DNA of 64,000 nt from Kytococcus schroeteri (GTDB taxonomy: Bacteria; Actinomycetota; Actinomycetes; Actinomycetales; Dermatophilaceae), in the NCBI RefSeq assembly GCF_042433515.1, contig NZ_JBHLVH010000014.1:180196-244195 (forward strand), in the 5' to 3' direction. Under the pieces are notes generated by a model, which was not told the DNA's origin, did no database searches, and saw only the letters and a program-made list of their open reading frames with translations. The number at the start of each line of letters is the position of its first letter. Position 1 is the stretch's first letter. Below, one piece after another: positions 45,383 through 52,718 of this stretch. The translations under genes and the position numbers were made by a program.

Positions 45383-46021
45383 TCAGTCTACGTCGCGCTC
45401 ACCGTCGGCCGAGCGCAGGTGCGGGACGTCGTCCTCCACCTCCAGCGGCTCGGGGCGGCTCACCCCGCGCGAGAGCCCCAGGAGGCGCGCGGTGCGGCCG
45501 TCCACGATGTGACGGGTGGCCCGCACCTCCTCGTTGTGGTGCAGCCGCTGGGCGTGCACCCGCTCCGACGCGCGGGCGAGGGCCTGCTTGGCGGCCAGGC
45601 GCTGCGGTCCGAGCTCCCCGCCGCTGGCGCCCCCGCTGCCGTGGCGCTGGTGGAAGGCACGACGCAGGGCCTCGGTGAGGTGCTCCTCGGCCTCGAGCCG
45701 GTCGGGGCCCATGACCTCGCCGGGGCCGGCGGCGTCGCAGGCGTCCAGCACGTCGCCCACGGTGCGCAGCACGATGACCGCGCTGGCCGGGTCAAGGCAG
45801 CCGATGCTGGCGAACTCGCGGGCGGCCAGGGCGCGGCGCATCAGGGCCGCGTCCAGCGCGGCCCGCGAGGCCTCGATGCGGGCGTGGGCCTCCCGTGCCC
45901 GGCCTGCCGCCCGGGCACGCCAGAGCAGCACCGCCCCCACGGCGAGCACCAGCAGGGCCACCAGGGTGCCTGCGCCGACCGCCCGCACCAGGGCCGTCGG
46001 GTCCAGATCTCGAGCGGTCAC
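45383..46021 (-). CDS. Single-pass membrane protein of unknown function between pimA and pdxS
   Basis: 212 residues, not recognised as a defined family. One membrane helix at about 16-34, then a helical, Ala/Arg/Glu-rich cytoplasmic region (about 35-165) and an acidic end. No Nudix box or other catalytic motif. In several actinobacteria a membrane protein gene (in mycobacteria Rv2609c) holds this spot between pimA and pdxS, so it may be a diverged counterpart. The GTG start (46019-46021) overlaps the pimA stop as GTGA. Confidence 0.7.
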   Translation of the reverse strand: MTARDLDPTALVRAVGAGTLVALLVLAVGAVLLWRARAAGRAREAHARIEASRAALDAALMRRALAAREFASIGCLDPASAVIVLRTVGDVLDACDAAGPGEVMGPDRLEAEEHLTEALRRAFHQRHGSGGASGGELGPQRLAAKQALARASERVHAQRLHHNEEVRATRHIVDGRTARLLGLSRGVSRPEPLEVEDDVPHLRSADGERDVD

Positions 46022-47214
46022 GCCCGGACCACCTCCTCGTAGACGTGCATGACCTCGCGTCCCACCACCTGCCAGTCGAAGCGGGCGGCCCGTTCCACCG
46101 AGGCCCGGCGCATCCGTGCGCGCAGGCCGGGGTCGAGCACCACCTCCTCGAGGACCCGGGCCAGGTCGTCGGCGTCACCGGCGCGGAAGTGCAGGCCCGC
46201 CCCGTCGAGCACCGACCGGTAGGCCGGCAGGTCGCTGGCCACCACCGGCGCCCCGGCGGCCATGGCCTCCACGAGCGTCACTCCGAAGTTCTCCCCCTGC
46301 ACCTGGGGCGCCACCATGAGCGACACGCTCCGCATCAGGGACGCCTTGTCGGCCTCGCTGAGCTCCCCCAGCCACACCAGCGAGGTGCGCAGGTGGGGGA
46401 ACTCCTGGTCCACCACCCGGCGGGCGGCGGGCTGCCCGGGACCGGCCACGAAGACGCGCGCCCCCGGGGTGCGCTGCACGATGCCCGGGAGGGCCTCCAG
46501 CAGGGTCCGCAGGCCCTTGCGGTGCTCGCTGGACCGACCGATGAACGCGATGGTGGGGCGCCCCGGCCCCTCGGACCACGGCGCCCGGGGTGGCGGGTCG
46601 GTGAAGCGGGAGACGCGTACCCCGGTGGGGATGACGCGGGGCTCCACCCCGAGGCACTCGCGCACGGACCGCCGGGTGGGGCGCGAGACGGCGATGGAAG
46701 CCGCCACCGGGCGCAGCACCTGCTGGGTCAGCGGCAGCACCTGGCGCAGGGAGTGCCCCGGCTTGAAGGCGCTGTGGTGGGTGGCCACCATCGGCAGGCG
46801 GTCGCGCACCACGTCGGCCGCGGTCAGGGAGAGGCTCGGCGCCATGGGCTCGTGGAGGTGCACAAGGTCCGGGGCCACGTCCCGCACCCAGTCACCCACC
46901 GCGCGGCGTGCACCGCGGCCGGTGGTCACGTGCGAGGCCGACCAGGCGTAGGGCACGGCCAGCGCCCCGGGCACCACGGTCAGGCCCACCGAGGGCGGGA
47001 GGCCCCAGGTGCCGGCCGCGAGCGGGGACAGCGGGGCGTCCTCCTCGGCCCGGCAGGCGCGGCGCAGGGCCGCCCCGGACCCGGCCACGGGGGCGAGCAC
47101 GCTCACGCGGTGGCCGGCTGCGTCCAGGGTGGAGGCCAGGTCCCGCACGTGGGCCTGCACACCACCGGGCATGTCCACCGGGTAGGGGCACACCAGTCCG
47201 ATGTGGCGCCTCAC
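46018..47214 (-). CDS. pimA: GT4 glycosyltransferase, PimA-like phosphatidylinositol mannosyltransferase
   Basis: 398 residues. GT-B fold: N-terminal IGLVCPYPVDMPGGVQAHVRDL (the glycine-rich loop of PimA-type enzymes), HLHEPMAPSLSL, THHSAF, then the nucleotide-sugar domain with FIGRSSEHRKGLRTLLEALP, VWLGELSEADKASLMRS and PQVQGENFGVTLVEAMAAGAPVVAS (the E-x7-E motif). It probably adds the first mannose to phosphatidylinositol at the membrane. Its position next to pgsA supports this. The GTG start overlaps the pgsA stop by 4 bp; the acyltransferase gene usually found between the two is missing. Confidence 0.88.
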   Translation of the reverse strand: MRRHIGLVCPYPVDMPGGVQAHVRDLASTLDAAGHRVSVLAPVAGSGAALRRACRAEEDAPLSPLAAGTWGLPPSVGLTVVPGALAVPYAWSASHVTTGRGARRAVGDWVRDVAPDLVHLHEPMAPSLSLTAADVVRDRLPMVATHHSAFKPGHSLRQVLPLTQQVLRPVAASIAVSRPTRRSVRECLGVEPRVIPTGVRVSRFTDPPPRAPWSEGPGRPTIAFIGRSSEHRKGLRTLLEALPGIVQRTPGARVFVAGPGQPAARRVVDQEFPHLRTSLVWLGELSEADKASLMRSVSLMVAPQVQGENFGVTLVEAMAAGAPVVASDLPAYRSVLDGAGLHFRAGDADDLARVLEEVVLDPGLRARMRRASVERAARFDWQVVGREVMHVYEEVVRA

Positions 47215-47846
47215 ACCAGCTCCCGCCGGGCGGTGGCCACTCGGTGCGCGACAGTGAGCAGGCTGGCGGCCAGGAGCACCCCCATCGAGAGGGTGAGGAG
47301 GACGACCGGCAGGCCCAGGCCCACCAGCCCCGTGGTCACCAGCACGAGCAGCAGCCGCTCGGCCCGCTCGGCCGGGCCCCCGTCAGCACGGACGCCCAGC
47401 CCCTCGGCACGGGCCCGCGCGTAGCTGACGAGGAAGCCGGCCACCAGCGAACCGAGCGTCAGGGCGCCCAGCACCCCGGCGTGGTCGGCCGGGAGCACGG
47501 GGTCGCTGCCGGTGCCCGCCACCCGCAGGGCCCACCAGGCGATGCCGAGCAGTACCGCGGCGTCCCCGACCCGGTCGCAGGTGGAGTCGAGGAAGGCCCC
47601 CCACGGCCGGGAGCGCTCCTGCTGGCGGGCCATCGCGCCGTCCAGCAGGTCGGAGAGCACGAAGAGCGTCACCACGAGGGTCCCGGCGAGGAACTGCCCG
47701 CGGGGGAAGAACCACAGGGACGCCACCACGACGCCCAGCAGGCCACCCACGGTCACCGCGTCGGGCCCCAGGCCGGCGCGCAGGAGCGCTCGGGCGAGGG
47801 GGTCCACGACGCGCGCGAGGGCGGGGCGGGCATGACGGCTCAACAT
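47211..47846 (-). CDS. pgsA: CDP-alcohol phosphatidyltransferase, phosphatidylinositol-phosphate synthase type
   Basis: 211 residues, six predicted membrane helices. Transfers phosphatidate from CDP-diacylglycerol to an alcohol; in actinobacterial members inositol 3-phosphate is the acceptor. Diagnostic CDP-alcohol motif in DLLDGAMARQ...WGAFLDSTCDR (residues about 66-92: D-x2-D-G-x2-A-R-x8-G-x3-D-x3-D), with all four Asp present. The ATG at 47844-47846 has a TAGGCT hexamer 10 nt upstream. First gene of the pgsA-pimA-membrane protein operon. Inositol specificity is inferred from the pimA neighbour. Confidence 0.9.
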   Translation of the reverse strand: MLSRHARPALARVVDPLARALLRAGLGPDAVTVGGLLGVVVASLWFFPRGQFLAGTLVVTLFVLSDLLDGAMARQQERSRPWGAFLDSTCDRVGDAAVLLGIAWWALRVAGTGSDPVLPADHAGVLGALTLGSLVAGFLVSYARARAEGLGVRADGGPAERAERLLLVLVTTGLVGLGLPVVLLTLSMGVLLAASLLTVAHRVATARRELV

Positions 47847-47948
47847 GGCGCTCAGAGCCTAGTCCGCCGCCGCGGCACGCCGGTCGGCGCGTCCCCGGGA
47901 CGGCCCCGGGCCCATTCCCCTCGACAGGAAATCACGGCCGCGAGGTCC

Positions 47949-47954
47949 TAGAGT
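47949..47954 (+). promoter_or_regulatory. Possible -10 element of the GlsB/YeaQ gene
   Basis: TAGAGT, which would give a leader of about 70 nt. No matching -35 hexamer at 17 bp, so an alternative sigma factor is possible. Confidence 0.35.
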
Positions 47955-47971
47955 CGGTGCAAGCGCCCTCC

Positions 47972-47991
47972 GACTGCCCACTCGGGCAGTC
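47972..47991 (+). promoter_or_regulatory. Hairpin in the 5' leader of the GlsB/YeaQ gene
   Basis: Perfect 8-bp stem GACTGCCC/GGGCAGTC with loop ACTC, 39 bp before the start codon and not covering the Shine-Dalgarno site. Confidence 0.4.
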
Positions 47992-48030
47992 ACCTTCCCC
48001 CTCCGAGGGCACTGACGAAAGGAGTCCCTC

Positions 48031-48297
48031 ATGTGGACCATCATCGCGTGGATCGTCGTCGGCGGTGTCGCCGGCTGGATCGCCAGCAAGATCATGGGCA
48101 CGGACGCCTCCATGGGCATCCCGGCCAACGTCATCACCGGTGTCGTGGGTGCAGGCCTGTTCGGCTTCCTCTGGAACATCCTGTTCGCTGACGGCAACTT
48201 CATGGACGACCCGTTCAGCATCCCGAGCTTCCTGGCCTCCATCGTGGGTGCCTGCCTGCTGCTGTTCATCGTGGGCAAGCTCACGCACCGTCGCTGA
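48031..48297 (+). CDS. GlsB/YeaQ/YmgE family stress response membrane protein
   Basis: 88 residues with three membrane helices (about 4-21, 33-52 and 66-82). Seen: IIAWIVVGGVAGWIASKIMG and the glycine-rich helices NVITGVVGAGLFGFLWN and FLASIVGACLLLFIVG, which fit the transglycosylase-associated (DUF1328-like) family. Function unknown; homologues are induced by stress. The ATG has an AAGGAG Shine-Dalgarno sequence 6-7 nt upstream, and the gene is monocistronic, closed by a strong hairpin. Confidence 0.88.
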   Translation: MWTIIAWIVVGGVAGWIASKIMGTDASMGIPANVITGVVGAGLFGFLWNILFADGNFMDDPFSIPSFLASIVGACLLLFIVGKLTHRR

Positions 48298-48313
48298 GCC
48301 GGTCACCCACTCG

Positions 48314-48350
48314 CGTGGGCCCCGTCGGACACGGTCCGGCGGGGCCCACG
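48314..48350. terminator. Hairpin between the GlsB gene and the HIT gene
   Basis: 17-bp stem (48314-48330 and 48334-48350) with one G-U wobble and a 3-nt loop, 16 bp after the GlsB stop and 37 bp from the HIT stop. Probably serves both convergent genes. Confidence 0.75.
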
Positions 48351-48387
48351 CACGTCCCGGGCACCTCTCAGACGTGCCGCGCGCCCG

Positions 48388-48942
48388 TCACGCGGCGTGG
48401 TCGTCCCAGGCGGCAGACAGCTTGGCGCGGGTGTCCTCGAGCAGCTCGGGCAGGGCACGCGTCCGGGCCACCACGGGGAAGAAGTTGGAGTCCCCCGACC
48501 AGCGCGGCACCACGTGCTGGTGGAGGTGCTCGGCCACCCCGGCTCCGGCCACGGACCCCTGGTTCATGCCGAGGTTGAAGCCGTGGCACCCCGAGGCCGC
48601 GCGCAGCGTGCGCATGGCCTGCTGCGTCATCGCGCTGAACTCCGCCAGGGCCTCGTCGGCGATGTCGAGGTACTCCGGCACGTGCGCGTAGGGGCACACG
48701 AGCAGGTGGCCGGGGTTGTACGGGAAGAGGTTGAGGGCCACGAAGCAGTGCGTCCCGCGGGCCACCACCAGGCCACTGGCGTCGTCCTTGCGCGGGGCCT
48801 CGCAGAAGGGACACCCCCGGGGCTCGCCTCCCCGCGCGGGATTGGCCTCCAGGTAGGCCATCCGGTGGGGCACCCACAGGCGCTGGAAGCCGTCCTGCAC
48901 ACCGGGCAGGTCGGCGCTCGACTCGGACGGGTCGGTCGTCAT
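48388..48942 (-). CDS. HIT family protein (AP4A phosphorylase/hydrolase-like)
   Basis: 184 residues. Histidine-triad nucleotide hydrolase or phosphorylase: HLHQHVVPRW (H-x-H-x-H, about 138-147), CPFCEAP zinc-like pair near residue 45, LNLFPYNPGHLLVCPYAHVPEYLD. This is the larger, Rv2613c-like HIT form, whose known activity is on diadenosine tetraphosphate; that gene also lies in the thrS-HIT-pgsA cluster. The ATG has TAGCCT 6 nt upstream. Here an inserted stress gene separates it from pgsA. Confidence 0.9.
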   Translation of the reverse strand: MTTDPSESSADLPGVQDGFQRLWVPHRMAYLEANPARGGEPRGCPFCEAPRKDDASGLVVARGTHCFVALNLFPYNPGHLLVCPYAHVPEYLDIADEALAEFSAMTQQAMRTLRAASGCHGFNLGMNQGSVAGAGVAEHLHQHVVPRWSGDSNFFPVVARTRALPELLEDTRAKLSAAWDDHAA

Positions 48943-48948
48943 GGGTGG

Positions 48949-48954
48949 AGGCTA
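48949..48954 (-). promoter_or_regulatory. -10 element of the HIT gene
   Basis: TAGCCT on the minus strand, 6 nt before the ATG at 48942. Confidence 0.5.
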
Positions 48955-49002
48955 CCGACGCCACTCCAGCCCGTGGGTGGAGACGCGCCCTCCCCCCATG
49001 GG

Positions 49003-49032
49003 TTGACCTTCCCGGAGAGCATGCCCTACGTT
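49003..49032 (+). promoter_or_regulatory. Sigma-A-type promoter of the riboswitch-NlpC/P60 transcript
   Basis: TTGACC (49003-49008), 18-bp spacer, TACGTT (49027-49032). Places the transcription start about 20 nt before the aptamer. Confidence 0.65.
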
Positions 49033-49062
49033 GTCCACGCCCCCGATCCCTTGCGGGGGTGA

Positions 49063-49215
49063 CGACGTCGCGCTGAGTCCCGCCACGACGCCGTTGATGT
49101 CCGACGAAAGTCGATGGCGGGAACGGGGTACCCACAACTGACGGCCTCCAGCCGTCTCGGGGTGAAGCCAGGTGTCCCCCTGGCCGGTTTCACAGGAGCC
49201 GAACCCGACAGGTCA
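49063..49215 (+). promoter_or_regulatory. Cyclic di-AMP riboswitch (ydaO/yuaA motif)
   Basis: The + strand shows the conserved blocks in order: CGCTGAGTCCCGCC, the matching GGCGGGAACGGGG with ACCCAC, GGGGTGAAGCC, and the 3' block GAGCCGAACCCGACAG. This agrees with the ydaO-yuaA motif that controls cell-wall hydrolase genes in actinobacteria (known). The family binds c-di-AMP and usually shuts expression off. The region from 48943 to 49243 otherwise holds only the promoter and a small 5' hairpin (49040-49059). Confidence 0.9.
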
Positions 49216-49243
49216 TACTCCGCAAGCGATCCTGAGATCCCTC

Positions 49244-49735
49244 ATGTCTGCAACGACCTTCGAGATGCCTGCCGTCGCGACCCGTCGCTCCGTGCTCACC
49301 GGGACGGCTGCGGCCGCCGTCGGTGCGGCCGCCGTGACCGTCGGCGGTGCCACGGGCGCCAGCGCCCTGACCCGTTCCTCGCGCCGCAACATCTACCGCA
49401 CCGCCCGCACCCAGGAGGGCAAGCCGTACGTGTACGGCGCCAACGGCCCCTCCGCCTACGACTGCTCCGGCCTCGTGCAGTGGGCGTACAAGCGCCACGG
49501 CATCACCCTGCCGCGCTCCGCCGCCACCCAGTACCGTCGCGCCAAGGCCATCTCGCGCCGCAACGCGACGCTCGGCGACATGCTGTTCGTCGGCAACTAC
49601 AACCACGCCTCGCACGTGGGTTTCTACGTGCCGTGGAACGGCCGCAACTACATCTTCCACGCCCCGCGTCCGGGCCGTCGCGTCGTCTGCGACCGCATCT
49701 GGACCTGGCGCTACACCACCCGCCGCTTCTACTGA
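49244..49735 (+). CDS. Tat-exported NlpC/P60 family cell-wall hydrolase
   Basis: 163 residues. Twin-arginine signal peptide at about 8-45: ATRRSVLTG followed by an Ala/Gly-rich hydrophobic stretch and an ASA cleavage site. Then an NlpC/P60 peptidase domain with the catalytic Cys in YDCSGLVQWAY (about 81-91), His in ASHVGFYV, and a third polar residue near FHAPRPG. It should cleave peptide cross-links of the wall. The ATG at 49244 is the first outside the riboswitch; an alternative in-frame ATG lies at 49265. Both have weak Shine-Dalgarno sites. Under c-di-AMP riboswitch control. Confidence 0.88.
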   Translation: MSATTFEMPAVATRRSVLTGTAAAAVGAAAVTVGGATGASALTRSSRRNIYRTARTQEGKPYVYGANGPSAYDCSGLVQWAYKRHGITLPRSAATQYRRAKAISRRNATLGDMLFVGNYNHASHVGFYVPWNGRNYIFHAPRPGRRVVCDRIWTWRYTTRRFY

Positions 49736-49773
49736 GCAGCGGGACCTCGTCACCGACGAGGACGTGACATCGG

Positions 49774-49803
49774 GAAGGCCCCCCCCGGACGGTGGGGGCC
49801 TTC
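49774..49803 (+). terminator. Terminator downstream of the NlpC/P60 gene
   Basis: 10-bp stem GAAGGCCCCC/GGGGGCCTTC with a 10-nt loop, 38 bp after the stop. Confidence 0.7.
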
Positions 49804-49828
49804 TCACGTCAGGGGGCACGCAGCGGCA

Positions 49829-49860
49829 GGCGCCCGCCGGGTCCTGCGCCGGCGGGCGCC
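49829..49860 (-). terminator. Terminator downstream of thrS
   Basis: Perfect 12-bp GC stem (49829-49840 and 49849-49860), 8-nt loop, 6 bp after the thrS stop. Confidence 0.7.
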
Positions 49861-49866
49861 CCGCGC

Positions 49867-51849
49867 TCAGGCCTGGGCGCGCGTGCCGATCGCCTCGCGG
49901 ATGCGGGCGATGGCCTCGGCCACCGGCACCCCGTTCTCCTGCGAGCCGTCACGGAAGCGGAAGGACACCGCCCCGGCGTCCCGGTCCTCCCCACCGGCGA
50001 TGAGGGTGAAGGGCACCTTGGACGTGCTCGCGTTGCGGATCTTCTTGGGGAAGCGGTCGTCGCTGTCGTCGAGCTCCGTGCGGATGCCCTGCGCCTTCAT
50101 CTGGTCGAGGACCTCCCGCAGGTAGGGGGTGAACTCGTCGGCCACCGGCACACCGAGCACCTGGGTGGGCGCCAGCCACACCGGGAACTGCCCGGCGTAG
50201 TGCTCGATGAGCACGCCGATGAAGCGCTCGATGGAACCGAACTTGGCCGAGTGGATCATCACCGGGCGCTCCCGGCCGCCGTCGGCCGAGGAGTACTCCA
50301 GACCGAAGCGCTCCGGCTGGTTGAAGTCGTACTGGATGGTCGACATCTGCCAGGTGCGGCCGATGGCGTCGCGCGCCTGCACGGAGATCTTCGGGCCGTA
50401 GTACGCGGCACCGCCCGGGTCCGGCACGAGCTCGAGCCCGGTGGACTCGGCCACCTCGCGCAGCACGGAGGTGGCCTTCTCCCACTGCTCGTCGGTGCCG
50501 ATGAACTTGTCCTTCTTGTCGCCCTCCTCGTCGCGCGTGGAGAGCTCCAGGTAGTAGTCGTCCAGCCCGAAGTCCCGCAGCAGGGAGAGCACGAAGTCCA
50601 GCAGGTGGCGGATCTCGCCGGGCGCCTGCTCCTCGGTGACGTAGGAGTGCGAGTCGTCCTGGGTGATCATCCGCACGCGCGTGAGGCCCTGCAGCACACC
50701 GGACTTCTCGTTGCGGTACACCGTGCCGAACTCGAAGAAGCGCAGCGGCAGGTCACGGTAGGAGCGCTGCTCGCTGCGGTAGATGAGGTTGTGCATCGGG
50801 CAGTTCATGGCCTTGACGCGGTAGGCCTGCCCGTCGTCGTCGAGCTCCGGCATCATGCCGTCCGCGTAGTACGGCAGGTGCCCGGAGGTGTGGAAGAGCT
50901 GCTCCTTGGCCAGGTGGGGCGTGGTGACGTACTGGAACCCCTCCTCGATGTGGCGCTTGTAGACGTAGTCCTCCATCGCCTTGCGCAGGGCACCGCCCTT
51001 GGGGTGGAAGACCGGCAGGCCGGGGCCCACCTCCTCGGGGAAGCTGAAGAGCCCCATCTGCGCGCCGAGCTTGCGGTGGTCGCGGCGCTCGGCCTCGGCC
51101 AGGCGCTCCTGGTAGGCCTTGAGCTCGTCCTTGGACGGCCACGCCGTGCCGTAGACGCGCTGCAGCTGCGGGTTCTTCTCCGAGCCGCGCCAGTAGGCCG
51201 CCGCCGAGCGGGTGAGCGCGAAGCCGTTGCCGATGAGCTTGGTGCTGGGCAGGTGCGGCCCGCGGCACAGATCGCCCCAGGCCACGGAGCCGTCCCGCTT
51301 CACGTTGTCGTAGATGGTCAGCTGCGCGCCGCCCACCTCGGCCGAGGCGCCGTCGGCGGCCTCCTCGGCCGCCCCGCCCTTGAGACCCACCAGCTCGCAC
51401 TTGTACGGCTCGGCGGCCAGCTCCTCGAGGGCGTCGGCGTCGCTGATCTCCCGGCGCACGAAGGTCTGGCCCTCCTTGACGATGCGCTGCATGGCCTTGG
51501 AGAGCTTCTTGAGGTCCTCGGGCGTGAACGGCTCGGCCACGTCGAAGTCGTAGTAGAAGCCGTCGGTGATGGGCGGTCCGATGCCGAGCTTGGCCTCGGG
51601 GAACTCCTGCTGCACCGCCTGGGCCAGCACGTGGGCCGTCGAGTGGCGCAGGATGTCCAGCCCGTCGGGCTCGCTGATGAGCACGGCCTCCACGACGTCG
51701 CCGTCAGCCACCTCGCGGTACAGGTCGCGCAGCTCGCCGTTGACGCGGGTGGCCACGACGGCGCGGTCCTCGCCGAACAGGTCGGTGCCAGTGGTCCCCG
51801 TCTCGGCCGTACGGGGTTCGCCGTTCACGGTCAGACTGATGGGGGCCAT
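49867..51849 (-). CDS. thrS: Threonyl-tRNA synthetase
   Basis: 660 residues, full length. TGS domain (about 1-70), editing domain with HSTAHVLAQAVQ (zinc-like H-x3-H) and a second metal site, then the class II core: motif 1 region around GAALRKAM-like sequence, MNCPMHNLIY, motif 2 FGTVYRNEKSGVLQGLTRVR, motif 3 near GSIERFIGVLIEHYAG, and a C-terminal anticodon-binding domain. The editing domain contains a stretch rich in Ala, Glu and Gly (LKGGAAEEAADGAS). The ATG has an AGGAG Shine-Dalgarno sequence. Two hairpins lie in the 5' leader. Confidence 0.97.
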   Translation of the reverse strand: MAPISLTVNGEPRTAETGTTGTDLFGEDRAVVATRVNGELRDLYREVADGDVVEAVLISEPDGLDILRHSTAHVLAQAVQQEFPEAKLGIGPPITDGFYYDFDVAEPFTPEDLKKLSKAMQRIVKEGQTFVRREISDADALEELAAEPYKCELVGLKGGAAEEAADGASAEVGGAQLTIYDNVKRDGSVAWGDLCRGPHLPSTKLIGNGFALTRSAAAYWRGSEKNPQLQRVYGTAWPSKDELKAYQERLAEAERRDHRKLGAQMGLFSFPEEVGPGLPVFHPKGGALRKAMEDYVYKRHIEEGFQYVTTPHLAKEQLFHTSGHLPYYADGMMPELDDDGQAYRVKAMNCPMHNLIYRSEQRSYRDLPLRFFEFGTVYRNEKSGVLQGLTRVRMITQDDSHSYVTEEQAPGEIRHLLDFVLSLLRDFGLDDYYLELSTRDEEGDKKDKFIGTDEQWEKATSVLREVAESTGLELVPDPGGAAYYGPKISVQARDAIGRTWQMSTIQYDFNQPERFGLEYSSADGGRERPVMIHSAKFGSIERFIGVLIEHYAGQFPVWLAPTQVLGVPVADEFTPYLREVLDQMKAQGIRTELDDSDDRFPKKIRNASTSKVPFTLIAGGEDRDAGAVSFRFRDGSQENGVPVAEAIARIREAIGTRAQA

Positions 51850-51864
51850 GACTGCTCCTGTCCG

Positions 51865-51916
51865 TGCAGCGCGTGCTGCATCTCGATGGGGTGTGGCGCG
51901 CGGGATTCCGCGCGCC
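51865..51916 (-). promoter_or_regulatory. Two hairpins in the thrS 5' leader
   Basis: Hairpin 1: 6-bp stem (51865-51870 and 51875-51880), 5 nt before the Shine-Dalgarno sequence on the minus strand. Hairpin 2: perfect 9-bp GC stem (51895-51903 and 51908-51916) with loop of 4. There is no T-box core, so a translational or transcriptional control by another route is only a possibility. Confidence 0.4.
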
Positions 51917-52013
51917 CGCGCAGTCTACGTGCCGCAGCCCGCTCCCCCACCGGCGCGGCCACCGCCCCACGCCCCGCGCCCAGGGTCACCGCAGTCCTCC
52001 CCGGGGACGCGAA

Positions 52014-52044
52014 CGCCCCCGGGTCCTGGTGGACTCCGGGGGCG
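52014..52044 (-). terminator. Terminator downstream of tRNA-Val(CAC)
   Basis: 13-bp GC stem with one bulged T (52014-52026 and 52031-52044), loop TGGT, starting 8 nt after the tRNA 3' end. Confidence 0.65.
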
Positions 52045-52052
52045 GCAACGGG

Positions 52053-52126
52053 TGGGCGCAAAGGGACTCGAACCCCTGACCTCTCGCGTGTGAAGCGAAC
52101 GCTCTAACCAACTGAGCTATGCGCCC
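52053..52126 (-). tRNA. tRNA-Val (anticodon CAC)
   Basis: Acceptor GGGCGCA/TGCGCCC, D arm TAGCTCAGTTGGTTAGAGC, anticodon loop TTCACAC giving CAC, T arm GGGGTTCGAGTCCCC. The 3' CCA is not encoded. Confidence 0.95.
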
Positions 52127-52159
52127 GTACGCTTCGCCGTGTGACCGGCGCGGGGGCAG

Positions 52160-52189
52160 ACAGTACCCCATCTCGGCGGAGGGTGCCAA
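52160..52189 (-). promoter_or_regulatory. Promoter of tRNA-Val(CAC)
   Basis: Minus strand TTGGCA (52184-52189), 18-bp spacer, TACTGT (52160-52165). Transcription would start about 25-30 nt before the mature 5' end. Confidence 0.6.
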
Positions 52190-52220
52190 TTCCGCCTGCT
52201 GGCGGCCCGCCCGACCCCGG

Positions 52221-52718
52221 TCAGCGGGCCCAGACGGGCTCGCCCGGCAGGTGGCCCCAGCGCAGCAGGAGGCCCTCCCAGGAGGCCGGCAGCCCCGGCG
52301 GCGGGCCAATCAGCCACAGCACGCACCACACGATGACCGTGCACGTCACGGCGGTGAGGACGCCCAGCCCGATGCGGGCCGGCCACCCCCGCCGGGCCAC
52401 CCAGTGCGTGAACCGCCCCAGCTGCAGGCGCCCCCAGTGGAGCAGCCGCGAGGCCGGGGGGAACTCGGTGGCCCACAGCAGCACCCCGAGGAAGACGATG
52501 GCCCACCCGGGGCCGGGGAAGGGAACGAGGATGAGCCCCAGGACCACCACGAACAGGCCCACGACCCCCACCAGCACCTTGTAGAACGGCCCGACGACCG
52601 GCATCGAGCGCAGCGCGTTGCGCCAGGCCCAGTCCCGCTCGTGCAGCGGCACGTGCTCCCCCGCGCCGGCGCCGGCGGACCCACCCGGGCCCGCCGGCGC
52701 CCTGTGGCTCGGCGTCAC
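52221..52718 (-). CDS. PGPGW family transmembrane protein (TIGR02611-like)
   Basis: 165 residues. Two membrane helices in the first half (about 46-65 and 68-88) separated by the LVPFPGPGWAIVFLGVLLWATEF-type motif that names the family, and a third helix at about 118-138. Function unknown. The GTG start (52716-52718) overlaps the aminotransferase stop as GTGA. Confidence 0.85.
   Translation of the reverse strand: MTPSHRAPAGPGGSAGAGAGEHVPLHERDWAWRNALRSMPVVGPFYKVLVGVVGLFVVVLGLILVPFPGPGWAIVFLGVLLWATEFPPASRLLHWGRLQLGRFTHWVARRGWPARIGLGVLTAVTCTVIVWCVLWLIGPPPGLPASWEGLLLRWGHLPGEPVWAR

Noticed and set aside
51850..52052. T-box riboswitch upstream of thrS
   Set aside because: No T-box sequence (AGGGTGGNACCGCG-like) and no specifier hairpin in the leader.
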